This document shows positions 51,065 to 60,690 of a stretch of 64,000 nucleotides of DNA, piece by piece. The DNA is from JBDXHU01 sp039989475 (GTDB lineage: Bacteria; Pseudomonadota; Gammaproteobacteria; Pseudomonadales; Halieaceae): contig JBDXHU010000009.1 of NCBI GenBank assembly GCA_039989475.1, positions 310,001 to 374,000 of the forward strand, written 5' to 3'. The translations under genes and the position numbers were made by a program. A model generated the notes under the pieces. That model was not told the DNA's origin. It did no database searches and saw only the letters and a program-made list of their open reading frames with translations. Every line of letters begins with the position of its first letter. Position 1 is the stretch's first letter.

Positions 51065-52105
51065 ATGTCCAGATTTTTAGTGCTGTTGCTATTGTTACCG
51101 ACCTTGCTGTCGGCGGCGCCCGAATACCTCAGCTTTAAGACCGAAGACGAGGCCAACAGCACCGAAATCTACCAGCGTGCCAGCCCCGCCCTGGTGCATG
51201 TCACCAGCACCGCCCTCAAGCGCAACTTTTTCAGCCGTAACGTGCTGGAGGTTCCCCAGGGTAGCGGCAGTGGGTTCATCTGGGACAAGAACGGCCTGGT
51301 GGTCACCAATTTTCACGTCATTGCCGGCGCCAATCGCCTGCTGATTGAACTGTACGACCAGAGCACCTGGGAAGCCGAGGTAATTGGCGTGGCACCGGAG
51401 AAAGACCTGGCGGTGTTGCGTATCGAGGTGCCGGAATCACTATTGTTTCCCTTGCCGATGGGTGATTCCACCGAGTTGGAAGTGGGCCGCAAGGTATTGG
51501 CCCTGGGCAATCCCTTCGGCCTTGATACCACGCTCACCACCGGCGTGGTCAGCGCGCTGGGCCGGGAGATACAGGCGCCCAACAATCGCCTCATCCGCAA
51601 TGTGATCCAGACCGACGCCGCCATCAATCCCGGCAACTCCGGCGGTCCGCTGTTAAATTCCCTGGGCCAGCTGGTGGGGGTCAATACGGCTATTTACAGT
51701 CCCTCGGGTGGCAGCGCCGGTATCGGTTTCGCGATTCCGGTAAACACCGTCAAGGAAGTCGTACCGCAGCTCATCAGCTACGGCCGGCTCTACCGGCCGG
51801 TTATTGGCATTGAACTGGCCAGCGATGCCTGGTCCCGGCGATATCGCATCCAGGGTGTACCCCTGCTACGGGTTTTCCCCGGCATGCCCGCTGCCGAGGC
51901 CGGTATGAGTGGTGCCTTCAAAAACTACCGCGGCGAAATCGTACTGGGTGACATCATCACCAAGATCGATGGCGACGAAATCACCAGCAGTGATGATTAC
52001 CTGAGTTCCATGGAGAAGAAAAAACCGGGCGAGGAGGTACTCATTACCACCCAGCGCGACGGTGAAACCCGGGAATTCAGAGTCAGGCTGGCAGAGCCTC
52101 AATAA
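51065..52105 (+). CDS. Periplasmic S1C serine protease (DegS/DegP-like)
   Basis: A 346-residue HtrA-type protease: signal peptide (residues 1-18), trypsin-like domain with catalytic triad H84 (VVTNFHV), D114 (KDLAVLRI) and S192 (NPGNSGGP), and one PDZ domain (about 250-340, LASDAWSRRYRIQGVPLLRVFPG... and the GDIITKIDGDEI motif). The single PDZ and length resemble DegS, but a cleavable signal peptide suggests a soluble or loosely bound periplasmic enzyme, possibly involved in envelope stress response. The 3' end overlaps the convergent aminotransferase gene by 23 bases. Confidence 0.9.
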   Translation: MSRFLVLLLLLPTLLSAAPEYLSFKTEDEANSTEIYQRASPALVHVTSTALKRNFFSRNVLEVPQGSGSGFIWDKNGLVVTNFHVIAGANRLLIELYDQSTWEAEVIGVAPEKDLAVLRIEVPESLLFPLPMGDSTELEVGRKVLALGNPFGLDTTLTTGVVSALGREIQAPNNRLIRNVIQTDAAINPGNSGGPLLNSLGQLVGVNTAIYSPSGGSAGIGFAIPVNTVKEVVPQLISYGRLYRPVIGIELASDAWSRRYRIQGVPLLRVFPGMPAAEAGMSGAFKNYRGEIVLGDIITKIDGDEITSSDDYLSSMEKKKPGEEVLITTQRDGETREFRVRLAEPQ

Positions 52106-53267
52106 AGCGCCTGATGCGCTTACAGGCGCGTTTTAGCACATGCTGGGGCTGGGCCAGGCCAATACGTACAAAGTTGGCCGAGGCCGGACCGAACGCAATG
52201 CCTGGCACCACCGACACCAACTCCGCGTCCAGTAGCGCACTGGCGAATTCGCGTCCGTCCATTCCGGTTTTACTCACATCGCACATGACAAACATGCCGG
52301 CGCGGGGCCGGTAGCACTTCAGGCGGTCCAGCTTGTCGAGGCGCTTCAACACCTGGTCACGACGCTCGCGGTATTCCTCGCGCATTTCGGCCACGTAGAC
52401 CTGGTCGTTTTCCAGGGCAAAGGCGCTGGCATCCTGGATAAACTGTGGGCACCCGAACAGCGTGGCACCGGCATGGTCGCCGAGTCGGGCAATGAATTGT
52501 GGCGGCGCCACTACCCAGCCTACCCGCCAGCCACTCATGGCATGGGATTTGGAGAGGCCATCAATGACCACCACGTTATCGAGCTCGGCGGCACTGGCCC
52601 GCAATGAGCGGTGGCTGCCCTCGTAGGTAAACATGGAGTAGACCTCGTCACAGACCAGCCAGATATTGCGCTCCCGGCAATAGGCGGCTAATTCCGCCAA
52701 CTGGCTGCGACTGATAATGCTGCCGGTGGGATTGCCCGGCGTATTGACGAACACCACCCGGGTCTTGTCTGTCACTGCCGCCTTGATCGCATCCAGGTCC
52801 AGGCCAAAATCATCCTCCACCCGCAATGGCACCGATACCAGATCAACATCCAGCGCTGCGTATATCGTGGTATAGCCGACGTACATTGGCTGCGGCACCA
52901 CGACCTGATCACCGGGATTGAGCAAGCAGCTCATCACCGAGTAAATGGCATTGGTGGCACCGGGAAATATCGCCACCTCGTCGGGGCTGCAGGGCTGGGC
53001 ACAGGTCTGGGTCTCCAGGTCTGCCACGGCGCGGCGCAGCTTCATTTCTCCGAGGGCAGGGGAATAATGGGTGCGGCCCACCCGCAGGTGGCTCACCGCA
53101 TTATCGACAATCGGTTCCGGGGTGCGAAAATCCGGGTCACCCACAGAAAGCAGGATGACGTCTTCACCCTCTTTATCCATGGCCAGGGCCCGGTCGTGAA
53201 CCTCCCAGGCACCGCCGTCGTCACTGACCAGTCGGCCGGACTGCTTGCTGTAACGCGCTTCAAACAT
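52083..53267 (-). CDS. Class I/II PLP-dependent aminotransferase
   Basis: A 394-residue fold-type I aminotransferase. The PLP-binding Lys is in DGLSKSHAMSGWRVGW; NTPGNPTG and VCDEVYSMF are the other PLP site motifs. Overall it resembles arginine:pyruvate transaminases (AruH) and related enzymes of basic amino acids, but the specificity is not certain. It is followed on the left by the convergent protease gene and preceded (33 bases) by an SDR gene on the same strand, so the two may form an operon. Confidence 0.88.
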   Translation of the reverse strand: MFEARYSKQSGRLVSDDGGAWEVHDRALAMDKEGEDVILLSVGDPDFRTPEPIVDNAVSHLRVGRTHYSPALGEMKLRRAVADLETQTCAQPCSPDEVAIFPGATNAIYSVMSCLLNPGDQVVVPQPMYVGYTTIYAALDVDLVSVPLRVEDDFGLDLDAIKAAVTDKTRVVFVNTPGNPTGSIISRSQLAELAAYCRERNIWLVCDEVYSMFTYEGSHRSLRASAAELDNVVVIDGLSKSHAMSGWRVGWVVAPPQFIARLGDHAGATLFGCPQFIQDASAFALENDQVYVAEMREEYRERRDQVLKRLDKLDRLKCYRPRAGMFVMCDVSKTGMDGREFASALLDAELVSVVPGIAFGPASANFVRIGLAQPQHVLKRACKRIRRFIEALPA

Positions 53268-53299
53268 CGTGGTACTCGCCTACATTCGCTGCTAGCCGG

Positions 53300-54049
53300 C
53301 TAGGATAACGTACCGCCGTCCACACGAACATCCTCACCGGTAATATGCGCCCCATCCTCCGAGGCCAGCATCGCAATCACACCGGCCACCACCTCGGGTT
53401 CCCGCGGGCCATTGAGGGAGCTGATGCGAATGATTTGCTCGTGGCTGGGCTGGTCCGGCATGGTCAGCGAGCTGGTCATATTGGTACTGATGTCACCGGG
53501 ACAGACACAGTTGGCGCGCAGGCCCTGCCTCGCGTACTCCACGGCGATGGAACGGGTCATGGCCAGCACCCCGCCCTTGCTGGCGGAGTAGGCTGCCCCC
53601 CAGTGCAAACCGGTCAGGGCGGCGGTGGAAGCAGCATTCACAATGCTACCGCGAGTTTCCAGTAAGTGCGGAATCGCCGCCTTGCACATGTAAAAGGTGC
53701 CACTCAGGTTGACGTCGATAATCTGCTGCCAGCTGGCCGCCTCAACCTCGTGGGTGCGCTCGAACCGCAGCAGACCGGCCATGTGTACCAATGCATACAG
53801 ACTGCCCAGCTGTTCGATACAGGCGGCGACACAGGCATTCACCTCGTCCTCCACGCTGACGTCGCAGGGCCAGGCCACGGCGCGGGCACCGTCGGCGACC
53901 AGTTCGGCAACCGCCGCCTCCAGCGCCGGCGCATCCCGGTCCACACAAAATACTGCGGCACCTTCAGCCGCCAGCCGCTGCGCCGCCGCACGGCCTATAC
54001 CACTGCCGGCGCCGGTCACCAGGACCACTTTTTGAGCAAAGCGGTTCAT
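53300..54049 (-). CDS. SDR-family oxidoreductase
   Basis: A 249-residue classical short-chain dehydrogenase. The cofactor motif TGAGSGIG is at about 13-20, the catalytic Tyr and Lys are in YSASKGG, and the Ser is in NAASTAAL. VFCVDRDAPAL after the second strand, with an acidic residue at the end of beta-2, suggests NAD rather than NADP preference. Substrate unknown. It lies divergently from the ACAD operon (208 bases between), so it may act on the same degradative pathway, perhaps as a 3-hydroxyacyl-CoA or alcohol dehydrogenase. Confidence 0.87.
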   Translation of the reverse strand: MNRFAQKVVLVTGAGSGIGRAAAQRLAAEGAAVFCVDRDAPALEAAVAELVADGARAVAWPCDVSVEDEVNACVAACIEQLGSLYALVHMAGLLRFERTHEVEAASWQQIIDVNLSGTFYMCKAAIPHLLETRGSIVNAASTAALTGLHWGAAYSASKGGVLAMTRSIAVEYARQGLRANCVCPGDISTNMTSSLTMPDQPSHEQIIRISSLNGPREPEVVAGVIAMLASEDGAHITGEDVRVDGGTLS

Positions 54050-54257
54050 ATAGTTATCCCCATTTTTATTTTTAAAAACAACAGCTTGCAGCCACTTGGC
54101 AACAGCGTCAACCGGCCCTGCAGACGGGCTGGAAAAAGTACAAGTAAATGTACCGGGGCCGGGTCGAGTAGCGAGTCAAAATGTTAGTATCTGTGCCGCA
54201 GCGGTAATCCTCGGTATTGCCGGCAGCTTATCTTTAGCAGCATGAAGCCCACAAGGT

Positions 54258-55442
54258 ATGGAAATGGATTCTCTCGACACATTTCGCGGCGAGGTACGCA
54301 ACTGGCTCGCGGCTAACTGCCCGGAGTCGCAGCGCCAGAAGCCGGAGGCCGGCGAGCAATACTGGGGCGGCCGCAACGCCAGCTTCCCCAGCGCCGATGC
54401 ACAACTCTGGTTTGAGCGCATGCTGGATCGCGGCTGGACCGCGCCGGAGTGGCCGGTGGAGTATGGCGGCGGCGGGCTGGACGAGGCCGAGGCCAAGGTA
54501 CTCAAGGAAGAAATGAAAAGCATAGGCGCCCGGGCGCCTCTGTTGAGCCTTGGCATCTGGATGCTGGGGCCGGCCATCCTCGAGTACGGCACCGAAGCAC
54601 AGAAACAAACATTCATCACCAGCATCCTGCGCGGTGAAACCCGCTGGTGCCAGGGCTACAGTGAGCCGGGCTCCGGCTCGGACCTGGCCAGCCTGCAATG
54701 CCGGGCCGAGGACAAGGGCGATCACTTCCTGGTCAACGGCTCCAAGATCTGGACCAGTCGGGCCGATCAATGCGACTGGATTTTCTGCCTGGTGCGCACC
54801 GACCCGGACGCCGTGAAACAGGAAGGCATCAGCTTCCTGCTGATCGATATGGATGATGCTGGCGTCAGCACCTCGCCAATTGGCCTGATCTCGGGCGAGT
54901 CAGAATTCTGTCAGACCTTTTTTGACAATGTACGCGTCCCCAAAGACAACCTGGTAGGCGAGCTCAACCAGGGCTGGTCGGTGGCCAAATCACTGCTCAA
55001 ACACGAACGCAAGCTGATGTCAGAAATGGGGGGCGACATTCCCTCGGTGGACCCGCGGGCCATGCTCAAGGACCACGTTGCCTTCAAGGATGGCAAGATC
55101 GCCGATCCGGAACTGCGCCGCCAGCAGGTCGAGTACGACATGATGATGCACGCGCTGGGCCTGACTCACTTTCGCGGCTTTGAGGAACGCCAGCACGGCG
55201 TGGCCGGCGACTCAGTGCTGATTATGAAGTATGTGGGCACCGAGGCAGAAAAAGCCAAGGGCGAGCTGCTGCTGGCCTTGCTGGGCAGCCAGGGCCTGGG
55301 CTGGGAAGGGACTGAATTTTCAGATGATGAACTGGCCGCATTGCGCCAGTGGGCGATGTCGAAAACATTGACCATCGCCGGTGGTACCAGCGAAATCCAG
55401 CTTAATATTATTGCCAAGCGCGCGCTTGGTTTACCGCAGTAA
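54258..55442 (+). CDS. Acyl-CoA dehydrogenase, first of a pair
   Basis: A 394-residue ACAD. WCQGYSEPGSGSDLASLQ is the FAD/substrate loop, LINGSKIW-type (FLVNGSKIWTS) and the C-terminal GGTSEIQLNIIAKRALGLP are standard. It is probably cytoplasmic and hands electrons to ETF. A second ACAD follows after 21 bases. Adjacent ACAD pairs are typical of the heteromeric alpha2-beta2 enzymes (FadE26/27- or IpdE-type) acting on steroid or branched acyl-CoAs, where only one subunit carries the catalytic Glu. Confidence 0.9.
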   Translation: MEMDSLDTFRGEVRNWLAANCPESQRQKPEAGEQYWGGRNASFPSADAQLWFERMLDRGWTAPEWPVEYGGGGLDEAEAKVLKEEMKSIGARAPLLSLGIWMLGPAILEYGTEAQKQTFITSILRGETRWCQGYSEPGSGSDLASLQCRAEDKGDHFLVNGSKIWTSRADQCDWIFCLVRTDPDAVKQEGISFLLIDMDDAGVSTSPIGLISGESEFCQTFFDNVRVPKDNLVGELNQGWSVAKSLLKHERKLMSEMGGDIPSVDPRAMLKDHVAFKDGKIADPELRRQQVEYDMMMHALGLTHFRGFEERQHGVAGDSVLIMKYVGTEAEKAKGELLLALLGSQGLGWEGTEFSDDELAALRQWAMSKTLTIAGGTSEIQLNIIAKRALGLPQ

Positions 55443-55463
55443 AAGAGCCAATCGGAACTGAAT

Positions 55464-56603
55464 ATGGCACTGGTATTAAACGAAGAACAACGCCTGCTGC
55501 AGGAAACAGCCCGCGAATTTCTGGGCAGCCGCGCGCCGGTCAGCGAACTGCGCGCCCTGCGTGACAGCCGCGATGAACTGGGCTATTCCACCGAGTTGTG
55601 GCAACAGATGGCAGAGCTGGGCTGGGCCAGCATTATCCTGCCGCAGGAATACGGCGGCCTGGACTTTGGCTTCCTCGGGCTGGGCACGGTAGTTGAAGAG
55701 ACCGGGCGCACTCTGGCCGCCTCGCCCCTGCTCTCTACCGCGGTAATTGGCGCCTCGGCGATTTTGCTGGGGGGTAGCGATGCCCAGAAGCAAGCACTGC
55801 TGCCACAGATCGCCAGTGGCGAGCTAACCCTGGCACTGGCGCTGGAGGAAAGTAATCACCACGCGCCCACCGAGATTGCCCTGACGGCACAAAAGCGCGG
55901 CAAGGACTTTGTGCTGACCGGCAACAAGTATTTCGTGGCCGACGGCCACAGCGCAGACAAGTTGATAGTCGCAGCCCGCAGCCGCGGTCACCGCGGCGAC
56001 CGGGATGGGATCTCACTGTTCCTGGTGGATGCCGACGCTGAGGGCATCAAGCGCAAACGTACCCTGATGGCCGACAGCCGCAATGCGGCCAATATCAAAT
56101 TTGAACGGCTACGGGTTCCCGCCGAAAACCTGCTGGGCCAGCTCCACGATGGCTGGCCGGTACTCGAAGCCGCGCTGGATCGCGGGCGCGTGGCACTGGC
56201 CGCCGAGATGCTGGGCAATGCCCGGGAAGCTTTCGAGCGCACTATGGAATACCTGAAAGAGCGGGAGCAATTCGGTGCCCTGATCGGCAGCTTCCAGGCC
56301 CTGCAACACCGCGCTGCGCTCATGTTTATAGAATTGGAAATGGCTCAGTCCGTGGTCATGCAAGCGCTGTCGGCGATTGATGACAACCCGGAGCAGTTGC
56401 CGCTATTGGCGAGCCTGGCCAAGGCACGGCTCAATGACACAGTGAAGCTGGTGACCAATGAAGCGGTTCAGATGCACGGCGGCATCGGCGTTACTGACGA
56501 ACTGGAAATCGGCTTCTTTCTCAAGCGCGCCCGGGTTGCCATGCAGCTACTGGGTGACAGCGGTTACCACAAGGACCGTTACGCGACGCTCTGCGGTTAT
56601 TGA
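55464..56603 (+). CDS. Acyl-CoA dehydrogenase, second of a pair
   Basis: A 379-residue ACAD. ALALEESNHHAPTEIAL replaces the usual EP.AGSD loop, and the C-terminal VQMHGGIGVTDELEIGFFLKRARV is the family end motif. The sequence differs markedly from its neighbour (54258), as expected for the partner subunit of a heteromeric dehydrogenase; whether the base Glu is present cannot be settled by eye. The deviation in the substrate loop is consistent with a structural or bulky-substrate subunit. Confidence 0.88.
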   Translation: MALVLNEEQRLLQETAREFLGSRAPVSELRALRDSRDELGYSTELWQQMAELGWASIILPQEYGGLDFGFLGLGTVVEETGRTLAASPLLSTAVIGASAILLGGSDAQKQALLPQIASGELTLALALEESNHHAPTEIALTAQKRGKDFVLTGNKYFVADGHSADKLIVAARSRGHRGDRDGISLFLVDADAEGIKRKRTLMADSRNAANIKFERLRVPAENLLGQLHDGWPVLEAALDRGRVALAAEMLGNAREAFERTMEYLKEREQFGALIGSFQALQHRAALMFIELEMAQSVVMQALSAIDDNPEQLPLLASLAKARLNDTVKLVTNEAVQMHGGIGVTDELEIGFFLKRARVAMQLLGDSGYHKDRYATLCGY

Positions 56604-56610
56604 GCCAGCT

Positions 56611-58002
56611 TCAGTTGTCGCGCCAGGCCTCGGGGTCGATATCCAGGTCGGACCAGGCCTCGGGCTCAAACTTCGGCATGGCGCTGGTTTTGCGCTTATC
56701 GTCGTAATCCTTGAGCAGCCGGAAGGCGACTTTCATCAACATCGCCAGCGCCGTCAGGTTAACCACGCCTAGCAGGGCCATGGTCAGGTCGGCGAATACG
56801 AAGACGGTACTGAGATCCTGCATCGAACCCCACAGCACCAGCGCCAACACCAGAACCCGAAATACGTTGAATACGTGCTGGTTCTCTTCACTGAAGTAGT
56901 TGAGGCTGTTCTCACCGAGATAGTAGTTGTACATGATGGAGCTGAAGGCGAATAACAGCAGTGCAATACTCACGAAGTTCTGGCCCCAGGCGCCGACATG
57001 TTCGGCCAGCGCATTCTGGGTCAGCGCCACACCGTTGACGTCAGCAGCGCCCGGCTGGTACACGTCCGATAACAGGATGATGGTTGCGGTGCAGCTACAC
57101 ATGATGATGGTGTCGATAAATACACTCAGTGATTGCACCATGCCCTGGTTGGCCGGGTGCGGCACATAGGCGACAGCCGCCACGTTGGGCGCACTGCCGA
57201 GACCCGCTTCATTGGAAAACAGACCGCGCTTGACGCCTTGCATTACCACGGCGGCAAAACCACCGGCCACCGCCTCCTCAAAGCCCAGCGCCGAGCGCAC
57301 GATATGCATGAGCACACCGGGTACCTCGGTAATATTCATCGCCAGCACAACCAGCGCCATCAGGAAATAGCCGACCGCCATAACCGGGACTACAACTTCC
57401 GCCACCACGGCGATGCGCTTGATGCCGCCAAAGATGGTAAAGCCCAGTGCCACGGCCAGGAATGTACCGGTCATCCAGGGCGGTATACCGAATGAGGCCT
57501 GCACCGAGGTGGCGACAATATAGGACTGCACCGAGTTGAAACCGAAACCAAAGGTAATCAACAGCAATACCGAGTACAGCGCTGCCATCCAGGGCTTCTT
57601 CAGGCCGTGACTCATGTAATAGGCCGGCCCCCCGCGGTAAGTACCGTCCGGTTCAGCGCGCTTGTACAACTGTGCCAGGGAACACTCGAAGAAACTGGTG
57701 GCCATCCCCATCAGGCCAATCAACCACATCCAGAACACGGCGCCGGGGCCGCCCAGGGTAATGGCTACCGCCACACCGGCGATGTTACCGCCGCCGACGC
57801 GACCGGCAACGCTGACCACCAGGGCCTGAAAGGAACTGACGTGGCCCGCCTGATGGTGGAAGCCGCTGGCCAGGGAACGGAACATCTGCCCGAAATAACG
57901 GAACTGCACGAAGCGTGAGGCAATACTGAACCACAGCCCCAGCCCCACCAGCATCACTATCAGTATATAACTCCAGAGAAAATCACTGATGGTTCCCAAC
58001 AT
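56611..58002 (-). CDS. Alanine/glycine:cation symporter (AGCS family)
   Basis: A 463-residue membrane protein with about 11-12 helices. RVGGGNIAGVAVAITLGGPGAVFWMW is the AGCS signature (GNI-GV-AI-GGPG), and GLGSAPNVAAVAYVPHPANQGM is also typical. It imports Ala or Gly with Na+ (or H+). It is immediately left of an NSS-family transporter gene on the same strand; both probably serve amino acid uptake. Confidence 0.94.
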   Translation of the reverse strand: MLGTISDFLWSYILIVMLVGLGLWFSIASRFVQFRYFGQMFRSLASGFHHQAGHVSSFQALVVSVAGRVGGGNIAGVAVAITLGGPGAVFWMWLIGLMGMATSFFECSLAQLYKRAEPDGTYRGGPAYYMSHGLKKPWMAALYSVLLLITFGFGFNSVQSYIVATSVQASFGIPPWMTGTFLAVALGFTIFGGIKRIAVVAEVVVPVMAVGYFLMALVVLAMNITEVPGVLMHIVRSALGFEEAVAGGFAAVVMQGVKRGLFSNEAGLGSAPNVAAVAYVPHPANQGMVQSLSVFIDTIIMCSCTATIILLSDVYQPGAADVNGVALTQNALAEHVGAWGQNFVSIALLLFAFSSIMYNYYLGENSLNYFSEENQHVFNVFRVLVLALVLWGSMQDLSTVFVFADLTMALLGVVNLTALAMLMKVAFRLLKDYDDKRKTSAMPKFEPEAWSDLDIDPEAWRDN

Positions 58003-58028
58003 GGAAGGCTCCGCCGCTTATCGTTGAA

Positions 58029-59384
58029 TTATTCGCTCACACCAAAATAGAAAATGATCAGAACCGCCGGCGGCACCACGTAGCGCAGCAGGAAGTGCCA
58101 GATCTTGAACAACAGCTGGCTCTTGAAGCCAAGCTCCTCGGCGGAGGTGCTGGCCTTGACGAACCAGCCGACAAAGACAGCAATCAACAGGCCACCCAGG
58201 GGCAGCAGTATCTGGTTGGAGAAATAATCCAGTACACCATTCAGGTCTCTGCCCATGAACTGCAACTCAGAGATGACGTTGTAAGAGAGAATGCTGAATA
58301 CACTCAGTACCGCTACCGAACCCACCACCAGCAGGGCACTGGTGTGGCGGGCAAAGCCGTGATGGTCTTCCATCCAGGCGGTCACACACTCAATCAGGCC
58401 AACCATGGAGGTAATACCGGCCACCGCCAACAGGGTGAAGAACAAAATACTGAATACATAGCCACCGGGCATTTGGGCAAAGGCCACCGGCAGGGTCTGG
58501 AAGATCAGGCCGGCGCCCGCGCCGGGGTCGAGGCCGTTATGAAATACCGCGGGGAAAATAACCAGGCCCGCCAACAGGGCCACCAGGGTGTCGGCGAACA
58601 CAATAATGACCACCGACTGTGGAATCGACACCTGTTTGGGCAGGTAGGCGCCGAAGGTCATCATGCCGCCCATGGCGACGCCAATGGAAAAGAAAGCCTG
58701 GCCGATTGCTACCAGGAATACGTCCCGGGTAATTTTGCTGAAGTCCGGCTCGAACAACCAGACCAGCGCCTCCTTCATGCCGCCGGCAAAGATATTGTAG
58801 GTGGCGAGGATAGCCAACAGTATGAACAGCACGGGCATGAGAATGGTAACGGCTTTTTCAATACCGCCCTGCACCCCGGCATAGATAATGAAGCCGGTAA
58901 TCGTCAGACCCACCAGGGTCCAACCCACCATGCTCACGGGGTCTCCCAGTACCGCGCCAAACTGGGTCGCGGCCATCGCAGCATCAACTCCGGCGAAACC
59001 GGTTGTGACCGCCTTGTACAGGTACCACAACACCCAGCCAACCACGGCAGCGTAGACAATTACGATGGTATAGGCTGCTAACAGACCCATGTGGCCTACC
59101 ACTTGCCAGCCCTTGTGGCGGCCCTCTTCCAGCGCCACATTGCGCACAGCCAGGGGAGGACTCATCTTGCCGCGCCGCCCAATCAGCAGCTCCGCCATCA
59201 GAATCGGCACGCCAATACCGAAGGCACAGGCCAGGTAGACAAGGACAAATGCAGCGCCGCCGTTCTCACCAGCGACGTAAGGAAAACGCCAGATATTACC
59301 CAGGCCGACTGCGAAGCCGACCGAGGCCATTAAAAATGCCCAGCGTGACGACCAGTTTTCATGACTCCCCGCGGTTAGTGCCAT
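58029..59384 (-). CDS. Sodium-dependent neurotransmitter-symporter-like transporter (NSS)
   Basis: A 451-residue LeuT-fold transporter. SRWAFLMASVGFAVGLGNIWRFPYVAGENGGAAFVLVY is the hallmark of helices 1 and 2 with the unwound Na+/substrate site. About 11 helices, as in MhsT and Tyt1, rather than 12. It imports an amino acid (Tyr, Trp or a branched residue in characterised relatives) with Na+. It lies 26 bases upstream of the AGCS gene and probably shares its transcript. Confidence 0.94.
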   Translation of the reverse strand: MALTAGSHENWSSRWAFLMASVGFAVGLGNIWRFPYVAGENGGAAFVLVYLACAFGIGVPILMAELLIGRRGKMSPPLAVRNVALEEGRHKGWQVVGHMGLLAAYTIVIVYAAVVGWVLWYLYKAVTTGFAGVDAAMAATQFGAVLGDPVSMVGWTLVGLTITGFIIYAGVQGGIEKAVTILMPVLFILLAILATYNIFAGGMKEALVWLFEPDFSKITRDVFLVAIGQAFFSIGVAMGGMMTFGAYLPKQVSIPQSVVIIVFADTLVALLAGLVIFPAVFHNGLDPGAGAGLIFQTLPVAFAQMPGGYVFSILFFTLLAVAGITSMVGLIECVTAWMEDHHGFARHTSALLVVGSVAVLSVFSILSYNVISELQFMGRDLNGVLDYFSNQILLPLGGLLIAVFVGWFVKASTSAEELGFKSQLLFKIWHFLLRYVVPPAVLIIFYFGVSE

Positions 59385-59440
59385 ATTATTATTCTCCGCT
59401 TATGTTGGCACTATCCTATCAGCTTTAAGCGTGGATAAGG

Positions 59441-59510
59441 AGGCGCGCGGTAGCAGGCGCGCGGTAGCAGACGCGCGGTAGCAGGCGCGCGGTAGCTGAC
59501 GCGCGTTAGC
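59441..59510. repeat. 14-bp tandem repeat, five units
   Basis: Five consecutive 14-base units of consensus AGGCGCGCGGTAGC; units 1, 2 and 4 are identical, unit 3 has one change and unit 5 three. The array lies between the NSS transporter and the thiolase gene, ending 8 bases before the thiolase stop. Each unit contains CGCGCG. No coding potential is apparent. Confidence 0.92.
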
Positions 59511-59517
59511 TGGCCCG

Positions 59518-60690
59518 CTAGACGCGCTCGATGATCGTGCCGTTGGCAGTACCGCCGCCTTCGCAGATCGCCAACAACCCATAGCGCTTGTCGGTGCGGT
59601 GCAACTCGTGCACCAGCGTGGTCATTAACTTGGCACCGGTGCCACCCAGGGGATGACCCAGGGCCTGGGCGCCGCCATTCACATTGAGCTTGCCGAGATC
59701 GGCCTGCATGGCCTTGGACCAGGCCAGGGGTACGGAACCAAAGGCCTCATTGACTTCAAACAGGTCAATATCGTCCATACCCAGGCCAGCCTTCTCCAGA
59801 ACCTTCTCGGTTGCCTTAATCGGGCCTTCCAGCATGATCACCGGATCGGTGCCCACCACCGACATGGCGACAATACGCGCCAGCGGCTTAAGCCCATACT
59901 TTGCAACCGCCTCCGCATTGGCGATCAGTACTGCCGAAGCGCCATCACAAATCTGCGAGGCCATGCCCGCAGTAATCGTGCCGCCTTCCTGCAAGGGCTC
60001 AAGGCCACGAATAGCATCCAGGGTGGCGTCCATGCGGATACCTTCGTCCTGGCTGTGCATCTCGCGGCTACCGTCTTCGAGCTCAATTTCAATCGGCGCA
60101 ATCTCGCTGGCGAAGCGGTCTTCTTCCACCGCCACTTTGGCCTTGGCGTGTGAGGAGAACGCAAACTCTTCCAGTTCCTCCCTGGTCAAGCCATATTTTT
60201 CCACCAGCATTTCAGCACCGGTGAACTGGCTGAACTGCACACCGGGATAGCGCTGCTGGATCATCTCGCCATAGGGCGTTCCGTGATCCGCCTTGTAACC
60301 ATCGATAATGCTGGCGCCGATGGGCACCTGGCTCATGCTCTCTACGCCACCGGCCACAACCACGTCCTGGGTACCCGACATCACCGCCTGGGCGGCGAAG
60401 TGGATGGCCTGCTGGCCGGAACCACACTGGCGATCAACACTGGTACCGGGAACCGACTCGCCCAGCACCGAAGAAATGCAGACATTGCGCGCCACATTGG
60501 AACTCTGCGCACCGACCTGGCTGACACAGCCGAAAATCAGGTCATCCACGTTTTCCGGGGAAATTCCCGTGCGCTCAACCAGGGCATCAACCACCTTGGC
60601 GCCGAGATCAATCGGGTGAACCTTTGACAGACGTCCATTGCGACGACCACCGGCGCAGCGTACTGCGCCACAGATAAATGCTTCACTCAT
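59518..60690 (-). CDS. Acetyl-CoA C-acyltransferase (thiolase)
   Basis: A 390-residue thiolase. The nucleophile Cys is C89 in RQCGSGQQA; NVNGGAQALGHPLGGTGAKL supplies the catalytic His, and LLAICEGGGTANG the second Cys. It makes or breaks beta-ketoacyl-CoA. The ALGHPLG and CEGGG variants are close to FadI/FadA-type degradative thiolases. The start 60690 is preferred to an upstream ATG, since it overlaps the end of the aminopeptidase gene by ATGA. It is the last gene of the MBL-PepP-thiolase operon. Confidence 0.91.
   Translation of the reverse strand: MSEAFICGAVRCAGGRRNGRLSKVHPIDLGAKVVDALVERTGISPENVDDLIFGCVSQVGAQSSNVARNVCISSVLGESVPGTSVDRQCGSGQQAIHFAAQAVMSGTQDVVVAGGVESMSQVPIGASIIDGYKADHGTPYGEMIQQRYPGVQFSQFTGAEMLVEKYGLTREELEEFAFSSHAKAKVAVEEDRFASEIAPIEIELEDGSREMHSQDEGIRMDATLDAIRGLEPLQEGGTITAGMASQICDGASAVLIANAEAVAKYGLKPLARIVAMSVVGTDPVIMLEGPIKATEKVLEKAGLGMDDIDLFEVNEAFGSVPLAWSKAMQADLGKLNVNGGAQALGHPLGGTGAKLMTTLVHELHRTDKRYGLLAICEGGGTANGTIIERV

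Noticed and set aside
58095..59081. A 328-codon plus-strand open frame
   Set aside because: It is antisense to the NSS transporter; its His/Gln-rich composition is a by-product of the hydrophobic codons on the other strand.
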